From Chitinophagaceae bacterium (GTDB lineage: Bacteria; Bacteroidota; Bacteroidia; Chitinophagales; Chitinophagaceae), in NCBI GenBank assembly GCA_016720775.1, contig JADKJX010000001.1, positions 992,001 to 1,056,000 on the forward strand: 64,000 bases of DNA, given 5' to 3'. The position numbers and the translations under genes were made by a program. This document shows, piece by piece, positions 1 through 9,517 of this stretch. Every line of letters starts with the position of its first letter. Positions within the stretch are counted from its first letter, which is position 1. The notes under the pieces were generated by a model that searched no databases, was not told the origin of the DNA, and saw nothing but the letters and a program-made list of their open reading frames with translations.

Positions 1-1790
1 CTGCCGTATTTACAGTGAGTATACCTGCTGCTGAGTTTGCAGCACTGCATCCTGCAGCACCGGAAACAATACAACGGTATTGATAGTTATTCATACCGGC
101 AGTAACGCCTGTGAGTGCTAACGTGGTTGTTGCAGCGCCACCATAAACACCACCATTGGTAATGTTATTCCATGTACCGCCGCCATTGGTGCTTTCCTGC
201 CATTGGTAGGTTAATCCGCTGCCGGTTGCCGCCACAATGAATGAAGTATTCTGTCCGGCACATATGGTTGAATTCACCGGTTGTGTTGTAATGTTCACCG
301 GGGTATTAACGGTAAGTAAAGCACAGTTTGATGTGGCGGTTAATGGTGCACAAACACCGGTAACCACGCAACGATAACCATATCCATTGATGGCTGTAGT
401 GGCTCCGGTAATATTTAGTGTAGCCGTGGTAACGCCTGAGTAAGGAGCACCGTTTGCAAGATCACTCCATGGCCCTGCACAACCTGCTATGCTCACCTGC
501 CATTGATACGTAAGTGATGAACCGGATGCTGCAACGGTGAACGAAGAATTCTGCGTTGCACAGATCGTACTTGCTATGGGTTGTGAAGTAATGGCCGGGG
601 CTGTATTTACAGTTAAGATGCCTGCAGTTGAAGTAATATTCGCACAGTTGCCATTGATCACGCAGCGGTATTGATAATTAGTCATACCTGCTGTAACGCC
701 GGTAAGTGTAACGGTGTTTGTTGTTGCACCGCTGTAGATACCGCCGTTGGTTATATTATTCCATGTACCACCACCATTAATGCTTTCCTGCCACTGGTAA
801 CCCAGTACGGTTCCACTGGTAGTAATAGAGAAACTGGCGTTTTGGCCAACACACGCTGCAGCATTAACAGGCTGAACGGTTATACCCATAGCAGCTCCTA
901 CAGTAAGTATCGCTGCATTTGACGTTGCTGCCGGCGCACATGATCCGGTAACAATACAACGGTACTGGTAGTTATTCATACCTAAAGCAGTAGGATTGAT
1001 GGAAAGTGTAGCCGTGGTAACATTTGAATACGGCGCCACGTTGGTAAGGTTATTCCATGTACCACCACCATTGGTGCTTTCCTGCCATTGATAAGTAAGG
1101 CTGCTTCCTGTTGCAGTTATGCCGAATGTAGCCAGGTTGCCTGCACAGGATGAAACATTGACGGGCTGGCTTGTTATTGCCGGAACAGCATTAACCGTTA
1201 ACACAGTAACATTAGAAGTTAAAGGTCCGCATGTACCGGTTACTATGCAGCGGTATTGATAACCATTCATAGATGATGCCGTTGGGTTGATGGTCATACT
1301 TGCCGTGGTAACACCTGAATAAGGCGCACCATTCACAAGGTTGCTCCATGAACCGCCGCCATTGGTACTAAGCTGCCATTGATAGGTCAGCGATGTGCCT
1401 GTAGCGGTAACCGGAATTGTTACCGGGTTCGGTGCACAAACAGTAGCCGTTGGAGGTGGTTGAACCGTAATGGCTGTAGCTGCATTTACAGTGAGTAATG
1501 CACAGGTAGATGTTGCTGTAAGCGGGGCACAGTTTCCGGTAACCACACATCGGTAACCATAACCGTTGATAGCTGTAGTAGCTCCTGTAATAGTTAAAGT
1601 AGGAGATGTTGCTCCGCTATATACACCACCGTTTGAAATATTTGAAAATGCACCGCCGCAACCGGTGGTACTCACCTGCCATTGATAGCCAAGCGGAGCA
1701 GTACCGGAAGCCACAACGCTGAAGGTTGTATTTTGAGTTGCACAAATTGTTGAGTTAACAGGATTGGTAGCTATGGAAGCAGGCGTACAT
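1..1790 (-). repeat. Tandem Ig-like domain coding repeats, about 290 bp each
   Basis: Six units of roughly 290 bp recur, marked on the plus strand by the linker (g)tatttacagt-like motif near 5, 275, 605, 890, 1185 and 1475, and by a conserved block reading ctgccattgata. Each encodes one Ig-like domain. The units are similar at DNA level to those at 5420-6930, so recombination or assembly collapse between them is possible. Confidence 0.8.
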
Positions 1791-4093
1791 GCTGCTCCCG
1801 GAACAGTTGCAGTCCATATACCACGGCCGTGTGTTCCTGCGGCAATCGTACGATCTCCTGTACGGTATTTGATCATATCTGTACGCACAGTCGGGAAAGT
1901 AGAGCTGGTAGTCCAAACCGTACTGGCGCCGTTGATCAGGTCTGTTTCCCAAACGCCTGTTTCTGTTGCGATGTATGCTTTGGTATCGGTGTCGGGATGA
2001 TATAAGGCCCACCTAACGGGCATATCAGGCAGGTTACCGTCTATGGCTGTCCAGGTGGTACCTCCATTGGTAGTTGACCAGATATTAGATACCCCATAAT
2101 TTGTAAAACAAGCCAACAGGTGCTGATCATCAGATCCGGCTACGATGCAATTGACATAACCGCCGGGCATTCCGGAACCGCTGTTAATAACTGTTCCGGC
2201 AAAAGATGTTCCTGTGTTTGCATTATCGATCTGTACGATAAGCCCATTACCCGTACCGAAATAAACCCGGTTAGCGGTATAGGGAGATGCATATACGGCT
2301 GAAACATTCTGGCCGGAAAAGCCACTTACCGAAACCACATCTGTGGATGCACCGGTATGAGGATCGTTCCACCTTAGGAATGTACCTCCATTGTTACAGG
2401 CATAAATAATATTCGCCGTATTATCCAGGTCCCATGGGTTAACAAACCTTCCGGTAGACTGGTTATTAACCGGAGTCGACCAGGTGTTGTTGTTTCCATT
2501 ACTGGTACTTCTCCGGTAAACATTATAAACATAAGATCCGTACTGGTACTGGGGTTCGTCCTGGTCAATGGCAGCATAGCAGCCATCACCACCAACCACT
2601 TCAACGGAACTGTCAAGTCCCGGGTGATTAAGCCGGTGCATACCATTATCCTGCGCCCCTGCGATAAAGTGATTGGTTAAAGTTGGGTGTATAGCAATTG
2701 AATAAAATTGTTTTAATCGCAGGCCTTTGTTCCTGTCTCTTATGGTTGTACCGCCATCGGAGGTATAAAATACGCCACCGTCGCTCGTAAACATCAGTTT
2801 ATTACCACCATCCCACCATTGTATATTGTGCTGGTCGGCATGTACATATTGGGAAGAACCTGCACCGGTAACCCATGCAGAAAGATGAGTCCATGATGTG
2901 CCGCCATTTGTTGTTTTCCAGGTGTCAAGTCCTCCAACAATACATTGGTTGGGATCAGCCGGGTTAATGGCGCAGGATAAAGAATACCAACCCTGGCCAC
3001 TGGCCCAGGTTGTGGAAGGCTGAGTAGCAACAGCAGTCCAGTTAGCACCTCCATCGATTGATTTCCAGATGGTAGGCACCTGGTAAGAGCCATTAGCAGG
3101 ACATGCATATAAGTTATTACCGCTGATGCCTAATTCTGTACGCTGGCTGAAAGTGGTGTATGGGGTTGTCGCTGTTGTCCATCCTGCCCCTGAAGTAACC
3201 GTACTTGGTATATCTGTATAACGATAGCCAGCTGTGCTGAATATTCCGGTGGCTACGTGCAATCGTCCGGCTGCTGAAGTTGAACTTATCTCAAGGTCAC
3301 AAACATCATTTCCAATACCGGTAGGGGTAATGGTTGTCCAGGTTGTTCCGCCATCGGTTGAACGCAATAACCCGGCGCCACGGGTTCCCAGGTAAACATT
3401 ACCCTGGTAATCGCAAAGGATCCTCGTACCATTCAGGTAAGTACTGGTGCTGGGAAGGAAGGTCCATGTTGCGCCGGCATCAATACTTTTATAAACACCA
3501 ATTCCTCTAACGGCATCTGCATTACCAAAAGATTCACCGGTACAGAAATACATGATATTCTGAAAGCCCGGTCTTGGATCCTGGCAGATGGCGGCTATAG
3601 CAAGGTTGGCTAAAAAGTCATTTACTAATGTCCAGCTGGCGGGGGCTACTGTTACATCGGTAGTTTTCCACAAGCCTCCGTCAACTCCACCAACCCAAAC
3701 GGTTTTATGCGTGGGATCAAGTGAGTCGACCATGGCAGCCCTTATCCTGCCTGCAGTTTGGTCATTATTCTGGCGACCATTTCCGCCTATAGAAAAATCA
3801 CCATCTGATCCTCTCTCAGCCCAGGTCAGGGCAGATATTAAATTGGAGCCCGATGACTCTTTAGCCAGTTGGGTCTGTTCTATTGCAATCCTGAGTGTTT
3901 CCCAGGGCACTTTACCGGTTGTAAGATCATGGGTACGCTCTATCTCAAACTCAATGGCTTTATCCGGGCCATCGTATTTGTCATGTTCCGCTTCGCCTCC
4001 ATATACAATTTTCTCATTACACCCAATAACGATCGTTACGAATGTTGCAAGAAAACAAAGGAGTAAATTCTTCAGATTGAAAAATTGTTTCAT
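1..4093 (-). CDS. BNR-repeat / Ig-like repeat surface lipoprotein (3' part off the window)
   Basis: An open frame starts at ATG 4093-4091 and runs without a stop to the left edge, about 1364 codons. The N-terminus MKQFFNLKNLLLCFLATFVT followed by IVIGC is a lipoprotein signal with Cys25 as the likely lipidated residue. Residues about 40-760 carry repeated Asp-box / sortilin-like blades, for example KSIDAGATW and GGVDGGLWKTTD, which predict a beta-propeller. From about residue 768 to the edge there are six Ig-like repeats of about 97 residues with conserved YQW, YRC and ILTVN motifs. The ATG overlaps the stop of the upstream small gene as ATGA, so translation is probably coupled. The same Ig repeat type occurs in the metalloprotease at 4934-9280. 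A T9SS sorting tail may lie beyond the edge but cannot be seen. Probable role: cell-surface adhesion or glycan/protein binding; substrate unknown. Confidence 0.88.
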   Translation of the reverse strand, partial: MKQFFNLKNLLLCFLATFVTIVIGCNEKIVYGGEAEHDKYDGPDKAIEFEIERTHDLTTGKVPWETLRIAIEQTQLAKESSGSNLISALTWAERGSDGDFSIGGNGRQNNDQTAGRIRAAMVDSLDPTHKTVWVGGVDGGLWKTTDVTVAPASWTLVNDFLANLAIAAICQDPRPGFQNIMYFCTGESFGNADAVRGIGVYKSIDAGATWTFLPSTSTYLNGTRILCDYQGNVYLGTRGAGLLRSTDGGTTWTTITPTGIGNDVCDLEISSTSAAGRLHVATGIFSTAGYRYTDIPSTVTSGAGWTTATTPYTTFSQRTELGISGNNLYACPANGSYQVPTIWKSIDGGANWTAVATQPSTTWASGQGWYSLSCAINPADPNQCIVGGLDTWKTTNGGTSWTHLSAWVTGAGSSQYVHADQHNIQWWDGGNKLMFTSDGGVFYTSDGGTTIRDRNKGLRLKQFYSIAIHPTLTNHFIAGAQDNGMHRLNHPGLDSSVEVVGGDGCYAAIDQDEPQYQYGSYVYNVYRRSTSNGNNNTWSTPVNNQSTGRFVNPWDLDNTANIIYACNNGGTFLRWNDPHTGASTDVVSVSGFSGQNVSAVYASPYTANRVYFGTGNGLIVQIDNANTGTSFAGTVINSGSGMPGGYVNCIVAGSDDQHLLACFTNYGVSNIWSTTNGGTTWTAIDGNLPDMPVRWALYHPDTDTKAYIATETGVWETDLINGASTVWTTSSTFPTVRTDMIKYRTGDRTIAAGTHGRGIWTATVPGAACTPASIATNPVNSTICATQNTTFSVVASGTAPLGYQWQVSTTGCGGAFSNISNGGVYSGATSPTLTITGATTAINGYGYRCVVTGNCAPLTATSTCALLTVNAATAITVQPPPTATVCAPNPVTIPVTATGTSLTYQWQLSTNGGGSWSNLVNGAPYSGVTTASMTINPTASSMNGYQYRCIVTGTCGPLTSNVTVLTVNAVPAITSQPVNVSSCAGNLATFGITATGSSLTYQWQESTNGGGTWNNLTNVAPYSNVTTATLSINPTALGMNNYQYRCIVTGSCAPAATSNAAILTVGAAMGITVQPVNAAACVGQNASFSITTSGTVLGYQWQESINGGGTWNNITNGGIYSGATTNTVTLTGVTAGMTNYQYRCVINGNCANITSTAGILTVNTAPAITSQPIASTICATQNSSFTVAASGSSLTYQWQVSIAGCAGPWSDLANGAPYSGVTTATLNITGATTAINGYGYRCVVTGVCAPLTATSNCALLTVNTPVNITTQPVNSTICAGQNTSFIVAATGSGLTYQWQESTNGGGTWNNITNGGVYGGAATTTLALTGVTAGMNNYQYRCIVSGAAGCSAANSAAGILTVNTA

Positions 4094-4642
4094 AAAATTT
4101 CTGTTTGATTTTTAGATTTTTGGTCAGGTGGTGGGGTGATTAAATTGGTGATGACAGAGGTTAGTTTTTCGGCTCTGTAAAAATATTTTTCTGATTTTGC
4201 TTGTTCAGGTATAGCTATGTTTTCGGAAAGAACAATAAAATCGGGTGTTTGAAATTTGGGAGTATGCTCCCCTGCCTTATCAGTTCCTGGTTTTTTTGTA
4301 TTGCCGGAGACCAGTTTCGACAGGTCTTTCAGCAACCCTTCTTCACGGGTATCATTCAGGCAATAGATCAGTTTTTTTTCCGTTCACCGTTTTTAAATAA
4401 GCAACATCATACATTTGCCCGTGCAGGTAAAACTCCCGGCCTTCTTCTTCCCATTCGATATCATCTTTATTCCGGTCTGCATCAATAACATCCAATAAAT
4501 TCTCCGGAATGGTTGCCAGTAACTTTTGCTTAACCGCTTCTTTTATCTGGTATTGCTTAACGGAATAGTAAATATGATACCCTCCCTGGCTTAAAAAAAG
4601 CAACAGTAAAAATGATATAACTGCAAGTTTTCTGATATGCAC
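4090..4642 (-). pseudogene. Small membrane-anchored protein, frameshifted at an A8 run
   Basis: Two abutting reading frames make one protein of 183 residues if one A is removed from the run of eight A (plus-strand T8 at 4372-4379). The first part starts at GTG 4642 (MHIRKLAVISFLLLLF, one N-terminal membrane segment) and goes off frame after VNGKK. The second frame resumes as LIYCLNDTREEGLLKDLSK and ends at TGA 4092-4090. The combined length 553 minus 1 is a multiple of three. The stop overlaps the ATG of the BNR lipoprotein (ATGA). I do not recognise a named family. The layout (short TM anchor, then a soluble domain, directly upstream of a surface protein) suggests an accessory to that protein. 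The break may be a sequencing error, slippage-based phase variation or true decay. Confidence 0.75.
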
Positions 4643-4872
4643 CGGGTTTTAGGGCCTTATATAATAGTAAATGAGCTGAATCCAGATATTATTGCCTTAT
4701 GACAGATCTTTCAGCGTAGAAAATTACAGTTTATTTCCACAAAAAATCAGTTTGGAAAGCACTTTTTTAGATTCTACTACAAATTCAGTATATCCTCCTT
4801 CCCGGATCGATTTATTGTTAATATTTATACTATAAAGGCCCTTTAAAATTTAAACGATTTGGGGTATTTAAT

Positions 4873-4908
4873 AAAAAAGCCCCGGCCTTTTCTGGTCGGG
4901 GCTTTTTT
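4873..4908. terminator. Bidirectional rho-independent terminator
   Basis: A 15-bp stem with one G-U wobble (4873-4887 pairs with 4894-4908) and a 6-nt loop, A6 on one side and T7 on the other. It lies 25 bp beyond the stop of the metalloprotease gene. Confidence 0.85.
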
Positions 4909-4933
4909 TATTGAAAAGTTAAGGACTGGCCGG

Positions 4934-7900
4934 TTATCGAACGACTACCCTGCCTGTTTTTACTTTCTTGCCACTGGCATCTCTCAGTACTACAAAATAT
5001 ACACCTGCTCCATAATGGCGCAGATCTACTTTCTGCAGGTAATATGGCAGGGAAGAAGAATAGGTTACATCCCATACCCTGGCTCCCTGGCTGTTGTATA
5101 CAGATATAGACTGTTGCCTTGCTCCACCTGTTGAATTGTATTCTGAAACCCAGAATACACCCATGTTTGGATTAGGATAAATGAACAGCTTGCTGCTTGC
5201 AGAATCTTTAATGTTCAGCAGTTCTGACTGGCAGCTTCCTGTACCGCTGGTAACAATTACCCTGTAATTACCCAACCTGTTTACATCGGCAACCAATGTA
5301 TTGCCGGTTTCAGGTTGCAGGTTTCCATTCAGAAGCCATGCAAAACTTAAACCCGGGGCCGGCGTTACATTTACTGTTAAGGTAGTGGTCCATCCTGCCA
5401 TTAAACTGGTATAAGGAGCTGCTGTTATCACCGGTTGTGGTGTAACATTCAGTATACCGTTATTTACATCTGTGTTAACTGCTCCGCAAGGGGCAGCTCC
5501 GGTAACTACGCAACGGTATCTGCTTCCATTCATAGCGGCAGTAATACCTGTAAGGGTAAGTGTGGTAGTGGTTGCACCTCCGTAAACACCGCCATTAGCA
5601 ATGTTCGTCCATGGACCACCAGCACCGGTAGTGCTGATCTGCCATTGGTAGGTTGGTGTTGTTCCGGCAGCAGCAATGCTGAAGCTTGTGCTTCCGGTTG
5701 CACAAATATTGGTGGTTACAACAGGTTGTGTTGTAATGGAGATCGGGGTATTTACCGTCAACGCAGCATTGTTAGTTGTTGCATTAGGAGCACATGTTCC
5801 GCTAACTACGCAACGGTATAATGAGCCGCTCATACCAACCGTTACACCGGTAATGGTTAACGATGCGGTAGTTGCACCACTGTAAACTCCGCCATTAGCA
5901 ACGTTAGTCCACGGGCCGCCGGCGCCAGTAGTACTGATCTGCCATTGGTACGTAGGTGCAGTTCCATTTGCTGCCACTGTATAAGTAACATTGTTTCCTG
6001 CACAAAGTGTGGTTGCTGCCACAGGTTGTGTAGTGATAGACGGTGCTGTATTTACTGTTAATATTCCCGCAGTTGAATTTGCAGAAGTACAGGTTGCAGC
6101 GCCATTAACGATACAACGGTATTGATAGCCACTCATGCCTGCTGTTACGCCGGTAAGCGTAAGTGTTGCTGTAGTAACACCGCTGTAAACACCGCCATTG
6201 GCAACATTATTCCATGTTCCGCCGCCGTTTGTGCTTTCCTGCCATTGATAGGTAGGCGTGGTACCTGTTGCAGCAACAGTAAATGTCGTTTGCAAACCGG
6301 CGCACAAGGTAGAGTTAGATGGTTGTGATGTAATAGCTATTGGTGTATTAACTGTTAGAGTTACGCAGTTTGAGGTAGCTGCCGGAGCACATGTTCCGGT
6401 TATTACGCAACGGTATGCTGTACCATTCATGGCAAGCGCTGTTGGGTTAACAGTAAGTGTTGCGGTAGTAACTCCAGAATAAGGAGCTGCATTGGCAAGG
6501 TTTGTCCATGGACCTGCACAAGTTGCTGCACTTTGCCATTGATAAGTAATACCTGCACCTGCTGCAGTAACGCTGAATGATGTACTTGTAACGCCGCAAA
6601 CTACTGAAGCAGCAGGCTGGCTGCTGATAGATGGAGCTGCATTAACAGTTAATGTTGCTGCATTGGAGTTGGTAGAACCACACAATACAGAAGCAACACA
6701 ACGGTATTGATACGTATTCATAACGGCTGTTACACCGGTAAGTGTTAATGTAGCTGTAGTAGCTCCGCTATAGATACCACCATTGGTGATATTATTCCAG
6801 CTGCCACCACCATTGGTGCTTTCCTGCCATTGGAAACTTGTTGCAGCAGCAGAAGTGATGCTGAACGTTGTATTGGCGGCCGCACAAATAGTTTGCGATG
6901 CTGGTTGCGCAGTGATAGAAGGTCCTGAACCTGGTGTAACAATAAATGTTATTACTACGGTCTTAACTTCAGCACCTGCTGTACCGGTTACGGTAATGTT
7001 ATAAGTACCCGGTGCCAGGTTGGTCATGTTGTTAAGTGAAACGACTGTGCTATTGCCTGGTACTACAGGATTTGGTGTAAAGGTTACGTTAGTACCCCCT
7101 GGAACACCCGCAGTTGCCACGAGATTAATTGGTGTAACAAAGCCAAGAACACTAGTTGTTCCCAATGTAGCTGTAGCAGTTGCTGTAGCGCATGTAACGG
7201 ATGTTGGCGAAGCCGGTGGAACAAAAGTAAATGTCGGGTTGCTGGCTGTAATAGAGAAGTTAACGTCAGACATATCGAAGAAGATATTACCAACAGCTTC
7301 GATCTTTATTCTTGCTGTGGTAGTAGCTGTTGAAGGTATGGTAACCACTTCAGTACCGTCATTAGGCGTACTTGCCGATATAACAGTAGGGAAGGTTACG
7401 CCACCATCTGTAGATAATGATATCTTAACGTTGGCGCAGTTAACAGCACCGGCATCAGTACCATTTACATCCCAGGTAATTGTTTGTGAGGAACCACCTG
7501 GCCATGATACGTTCGTATTTGGTGCGGTTACTTTAAACGGACCTGCAGTATTGGTAACGGTAACAACCATGTCGGCAAACGAAGTCTGACCAATCTTTAC
7601 TCCCGGTACATACGGGCAGTTATCTCTTACCGTTAACCGGAAATTCAATGTTCTTGAAACAGAACTTAATGCTTCAATGTTACAGATCGCATCGCCTCCG
7701 GGTAAAGGAGGAGTTATTAATAAGCCTGCCTGTATAGTTGATAATTTTGGAAAAAGCCTGGTAGGCGAAGTGGTTGGGCTGAATGATAACCAGTTTGGAC
7801 CGGCTACTTTTGTCGGGCTTGCCACGCTGTTTGCACCAGATACCGGCGAGTTGTCGTTTTCTTCCCAGCAATAGGTCAGTACATCGCCGGCATCGGCATC

Positions 7901-9280
7901 TGTTGCTGAGCCGGTAAGTGCAAAAGGTGTACTGATAGGAATAGTATAGTTATTAAGTGGTGCAACTACAGGCGTTGCATTATTGGCTCCCAGTGGAATA
8001 GTAATTGGACAGGTTTTTACTGCCAGGTTGGCTTGTATCTGTCCGATCGTAGTCTCATGATAGATGTCAATTGAATGCGGTGCAGGGTCGTAACTCGTAA
8101 TTCCGGCATAACCCATAATGGTAATACCAGCACCCACTTCTTTATTTTGACCGGTACCCTCAAGCTGAAATGAAAAAGTATGATTTCCACCCAATTGATG
8201 CCCTACTTCATGAACCACATAGTCAATATCAAAATTATCTCCCATAGGAATTCCATCGGCGGGTGAAGTAATACCGGCACCTTTTCCGTTTCCTGTAGGA
8301 ACACCGCTTCCGTTAACCGGAGGGCTCACACAAACGCAACCGATACAACCAGCATTTCCACCACCACCAGAGGCGCCGAACATGTGGCCAATATCATAAT
8401 TTGATTCCCCGATAATTGTAGTACAAACTATTTGCAATTGAAGGTTCCAGGCTCCTAATGTGGTATAAGGATCCGTTGCAGGATTATAATAAATGATCTG
8501 GTCGGTAGTTGGAATAAGATTGAGGTGTAATGCCAGATCCTTTTCATAGCATCCATTACACCGGGTAAGCGTTGCATTGAAAGCTGCCAGAACCAAGGCA
8601 ACCTGTCCGGAGTTGAATGCCCCAAAATAGTTGGCATATTCCCCGTTACAAGATTGCGCCAGGCGCATGGTCTTTAATTCACCGGCTGAACTGCCGACGA
8701 TATTTGATCCCGGCATCTGTGATTTCAGATCATCCGAATATTTTTTTTCTTCTGTAGAGCATGTCCAGGGCAATTTTCCTTTTTCCCTTTGCGATTTGAA
8801 TACAGCATAAACGGTGTGGTCAATTGAAAATGGCTCAATGAATTCATTATCCTTTTCAGTTCTGAAAACCATTGTCTGAATTCCCTGCGGAGAGATGCTC
8901 AGTTTTAAAGTAGCATACTTATCAGTGATACCCCTGCCAGAGTAGGCCCTGATCTCAGGAAACCTGGCTTGTAAGGCGGGCTCGAAGTTCGAAGCTTCAT
9001 ACACTTCAAACTGCTCAAGTGCTCCATCGGCATTCGGTAAAGAAATAACGGTTGAGCGCTTTGCAGACTTGTCAACAATGGAAAATAGTGCTTGTCGTAA
9101 AGGTTCAGTATTCAAATTGAATAACTTGAACTCTTTAGGAAAAGACAGTCTTGAAACAGCTTTGTCTGTAACAATACTACCACGGCTTCCATAATTTTCA
9201 GACCAGAACCTATCTGATTGTGAAAACCCTAAAATGGTAATAGATGCAAACAATACTGTTAGTAGTAAAGTTTTTTTCAT
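4934..9280 (-). CDS. Secreted HExxHxxGxxH metalloprotease with Ig-like repeats and T9SS type A sorting domain
   Basis: 1448 residues. A Sec signal peptide (about 1-21, MKKTLLLTVLFASITILGFS) precedes a propeptide-like region. The catalytic domain carries HEVGHQLGGNH at 357-367, the zinc motif of reprolysin-like (M12B/metzincin) proteases, with ITIMGYAG downstream as a possible Met-turn. Residues about 425-560 look cadherin/PKD-like, followed by further beta domains. Five complete Ig-like domains plus a partial one span about 785-1330. The last 85 residues (LFIYPNPNMGVFWV ... GAGVYFVVLRDASGKK) match the T9SS type A C-terminal signal, so export through the outer membrane and surface anchoring or release are expected. 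PorP/SprF lies directly upstream. Substrate unknown. Confidence 0.93.
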   Translation of the reverse strand: MKKTLLLTVLFASITILGFSQSDRFWSENYGSRGSIVTDKAVSRLSFPKEFKLFNLNTEPLRQALFSIVDKSAKRSTVISLPNADGALEQFEVYEASNFEPALQARFPEIRAYSGRGITDKYATLKLSISPQGIQTMVFRTEKDNEFIEPFSIDHTVYAVFKSQREKGKLPWTCSTEEKKYSDDLKSQMPGSNIVGSSAGELKTMRLAQSCNGEYANYFGAFNSGQVALVLAAFNATLTRCNGCYEKDLALHLNLIPTTDQIIYYNPATDPYTTLGAWNLQLQIVCTTIIGESNYDIGHMFGASGGGGNAGCIGCVCVSPPVNGSGVPTGNGKGAGITSPADGIPMGDNFDIDYVVHEVGHQLGGNHTFSFQLEGTGQNKEVGAGITIMGYAGITSYDPAPHSIDIYHETTIGQIQANLAVKTCPITIPLGANNATPVVAPLNNYTIPISTPFALTGSATDADAGDVLTYCWEENDNSPVSGANSVASPTKVAGPNWLSFSPTTSPTRLFPKLSTIQAGLLITPPLPGGDAICNIEALSSVSRTLNFRLTVRDNCPYVPGVKIGQTSFADMVVTVTNTAGPFKVTAPNTNVSWPGGSSQTITWDVNGTDAGAVNCANVKISLSTDGGVTFPTVISASTPNDGTEVVTIPSTATTTARIKIEAVGNIFFDMSDVNFSITASNPTFTFVPPASPTSVTCATATATATLGTTSVLGFVTPINLVATAGVPGGTNVTFTPNPVVPGNSTVVSLNNMTNLAPGTYNITVTGTAGAEVKTVVITFIVTPGSGPSITAQPASQTICAAANTTFSITSAAATSFQWQESTNGGGSWNNITNGGIYSGATTATLTLTGVTAVMNTYQYRCVASVLCGSTNSNAATLTVNAAPSISSQPAASVVCGVTSTSFSVTAAGAGITYQWQSAATCAGPWTNLANAAPYSGVTTATLTVNPTALAMNGTAYRCVITGTCAPAATSNCVTLTVNTPIAITSQPSNSTLCAGLQTTFTVAATGTTPTYQWQESTNGGGTWNNVANGGVYSGVTTATLTLTGVTAGMSGYQYRCIVNGAATCTSANSTAGILTVNTAPSITTQPVAATTLCAGNNVTYTVAANGTAPTYQWQISTTGAGGPWTNVANGGVYSGATTASLTITGVTVGMSGSLYRCVVSGTCAPNATTNNAALTVNTPISITTQPVVTTNICATGSTSFSIAAAGTTPTYQWQISTTGAGGPWTNIANGGVYGGATTTTLTLTGITAAMNGSRYRCVVTGAAPCGAVNTDVNNGILNVTPQPVITAAPYTSLMAGWTTTLTVNVTPAPGLSFAWLLNGNLQPETGNTLVADVNRLGNYRVIVTSGTGSCQSELLNIKDSASSKLFIYPNPNMGVFWVSEYNSTGGARQQSISVYNSQGARVWDVTYSSSLPYYLQKVDLRHYGAGVYFVVLRDASGKKVKTGRVVVR
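5420..6930 (-). repeat. Tandem Ig-like domain coding repeats inside the metalloprotease gene
   Basis: Five repeats of about 285-295 bp, each with blocks reading ctgccattg(a/g)ta and acgcaacggta on the plus strand. They encode the Ig-like domains and closely resemble the array at 1-1790. Confidence 0.8.
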
Positions 9281-9299
9281 TTTTTTAATTTAATTTTTG

Positions 9300-9307
9300 C
9301 TAAAGTA
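9300..9307 (-). promoter_or_regulatory. Possible -7 element of the metalloprotease gene
   Basis: Minus-strand TACTTTAG matches TAnnTTTG at 7 of 8 positions and lies 19 bp before the ATG. No convincing -33 TTG at normal spacing, so this is weak. Confidence 0.3.
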
Positions 9308-9517
9308 TTACTTTTTTGGTTAAGACAGGTGAGTCTTGTTAATACGTTTTACCGGCTGTAATGCCTGTCGTCATTACATTTCGGTTTTTATTTGTAAACA
9401 AGGGGTGCGGTATTTCTTTGGGAGTCTCCTGAAAGTATTTTCAAGAAAAGCCTGCCAAAAAACAGTTCCAGGATAACCTTAAGACCGGGTTATAGTTAAC
9501 TGTAATGGTTTTCATAA

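Noticed and set aside
1..1790. Regular about 290-bp repeats considered as a CRISPR or satellite array
   Set aside because: They are protein-coding Ig-like domains with conserved Cys/Trp/Tyr, not short identical repeats with unique spacers.
3588..4115. Plus-strand open frame of 175 codons antisense to the BNR lipoprotein
   Set aside because: The minus strand here has an uninterrupted frame with lipobox and Asp-box motifs; the antisense frame has no family features and is a shadow.
7020..7589. Plus-strand open frame of 189 codons inside the metalloprotease gene
   Set aside because: Low-complexity Val/Thr-rich translation of the complement of beta-domain DNA; no start signal.
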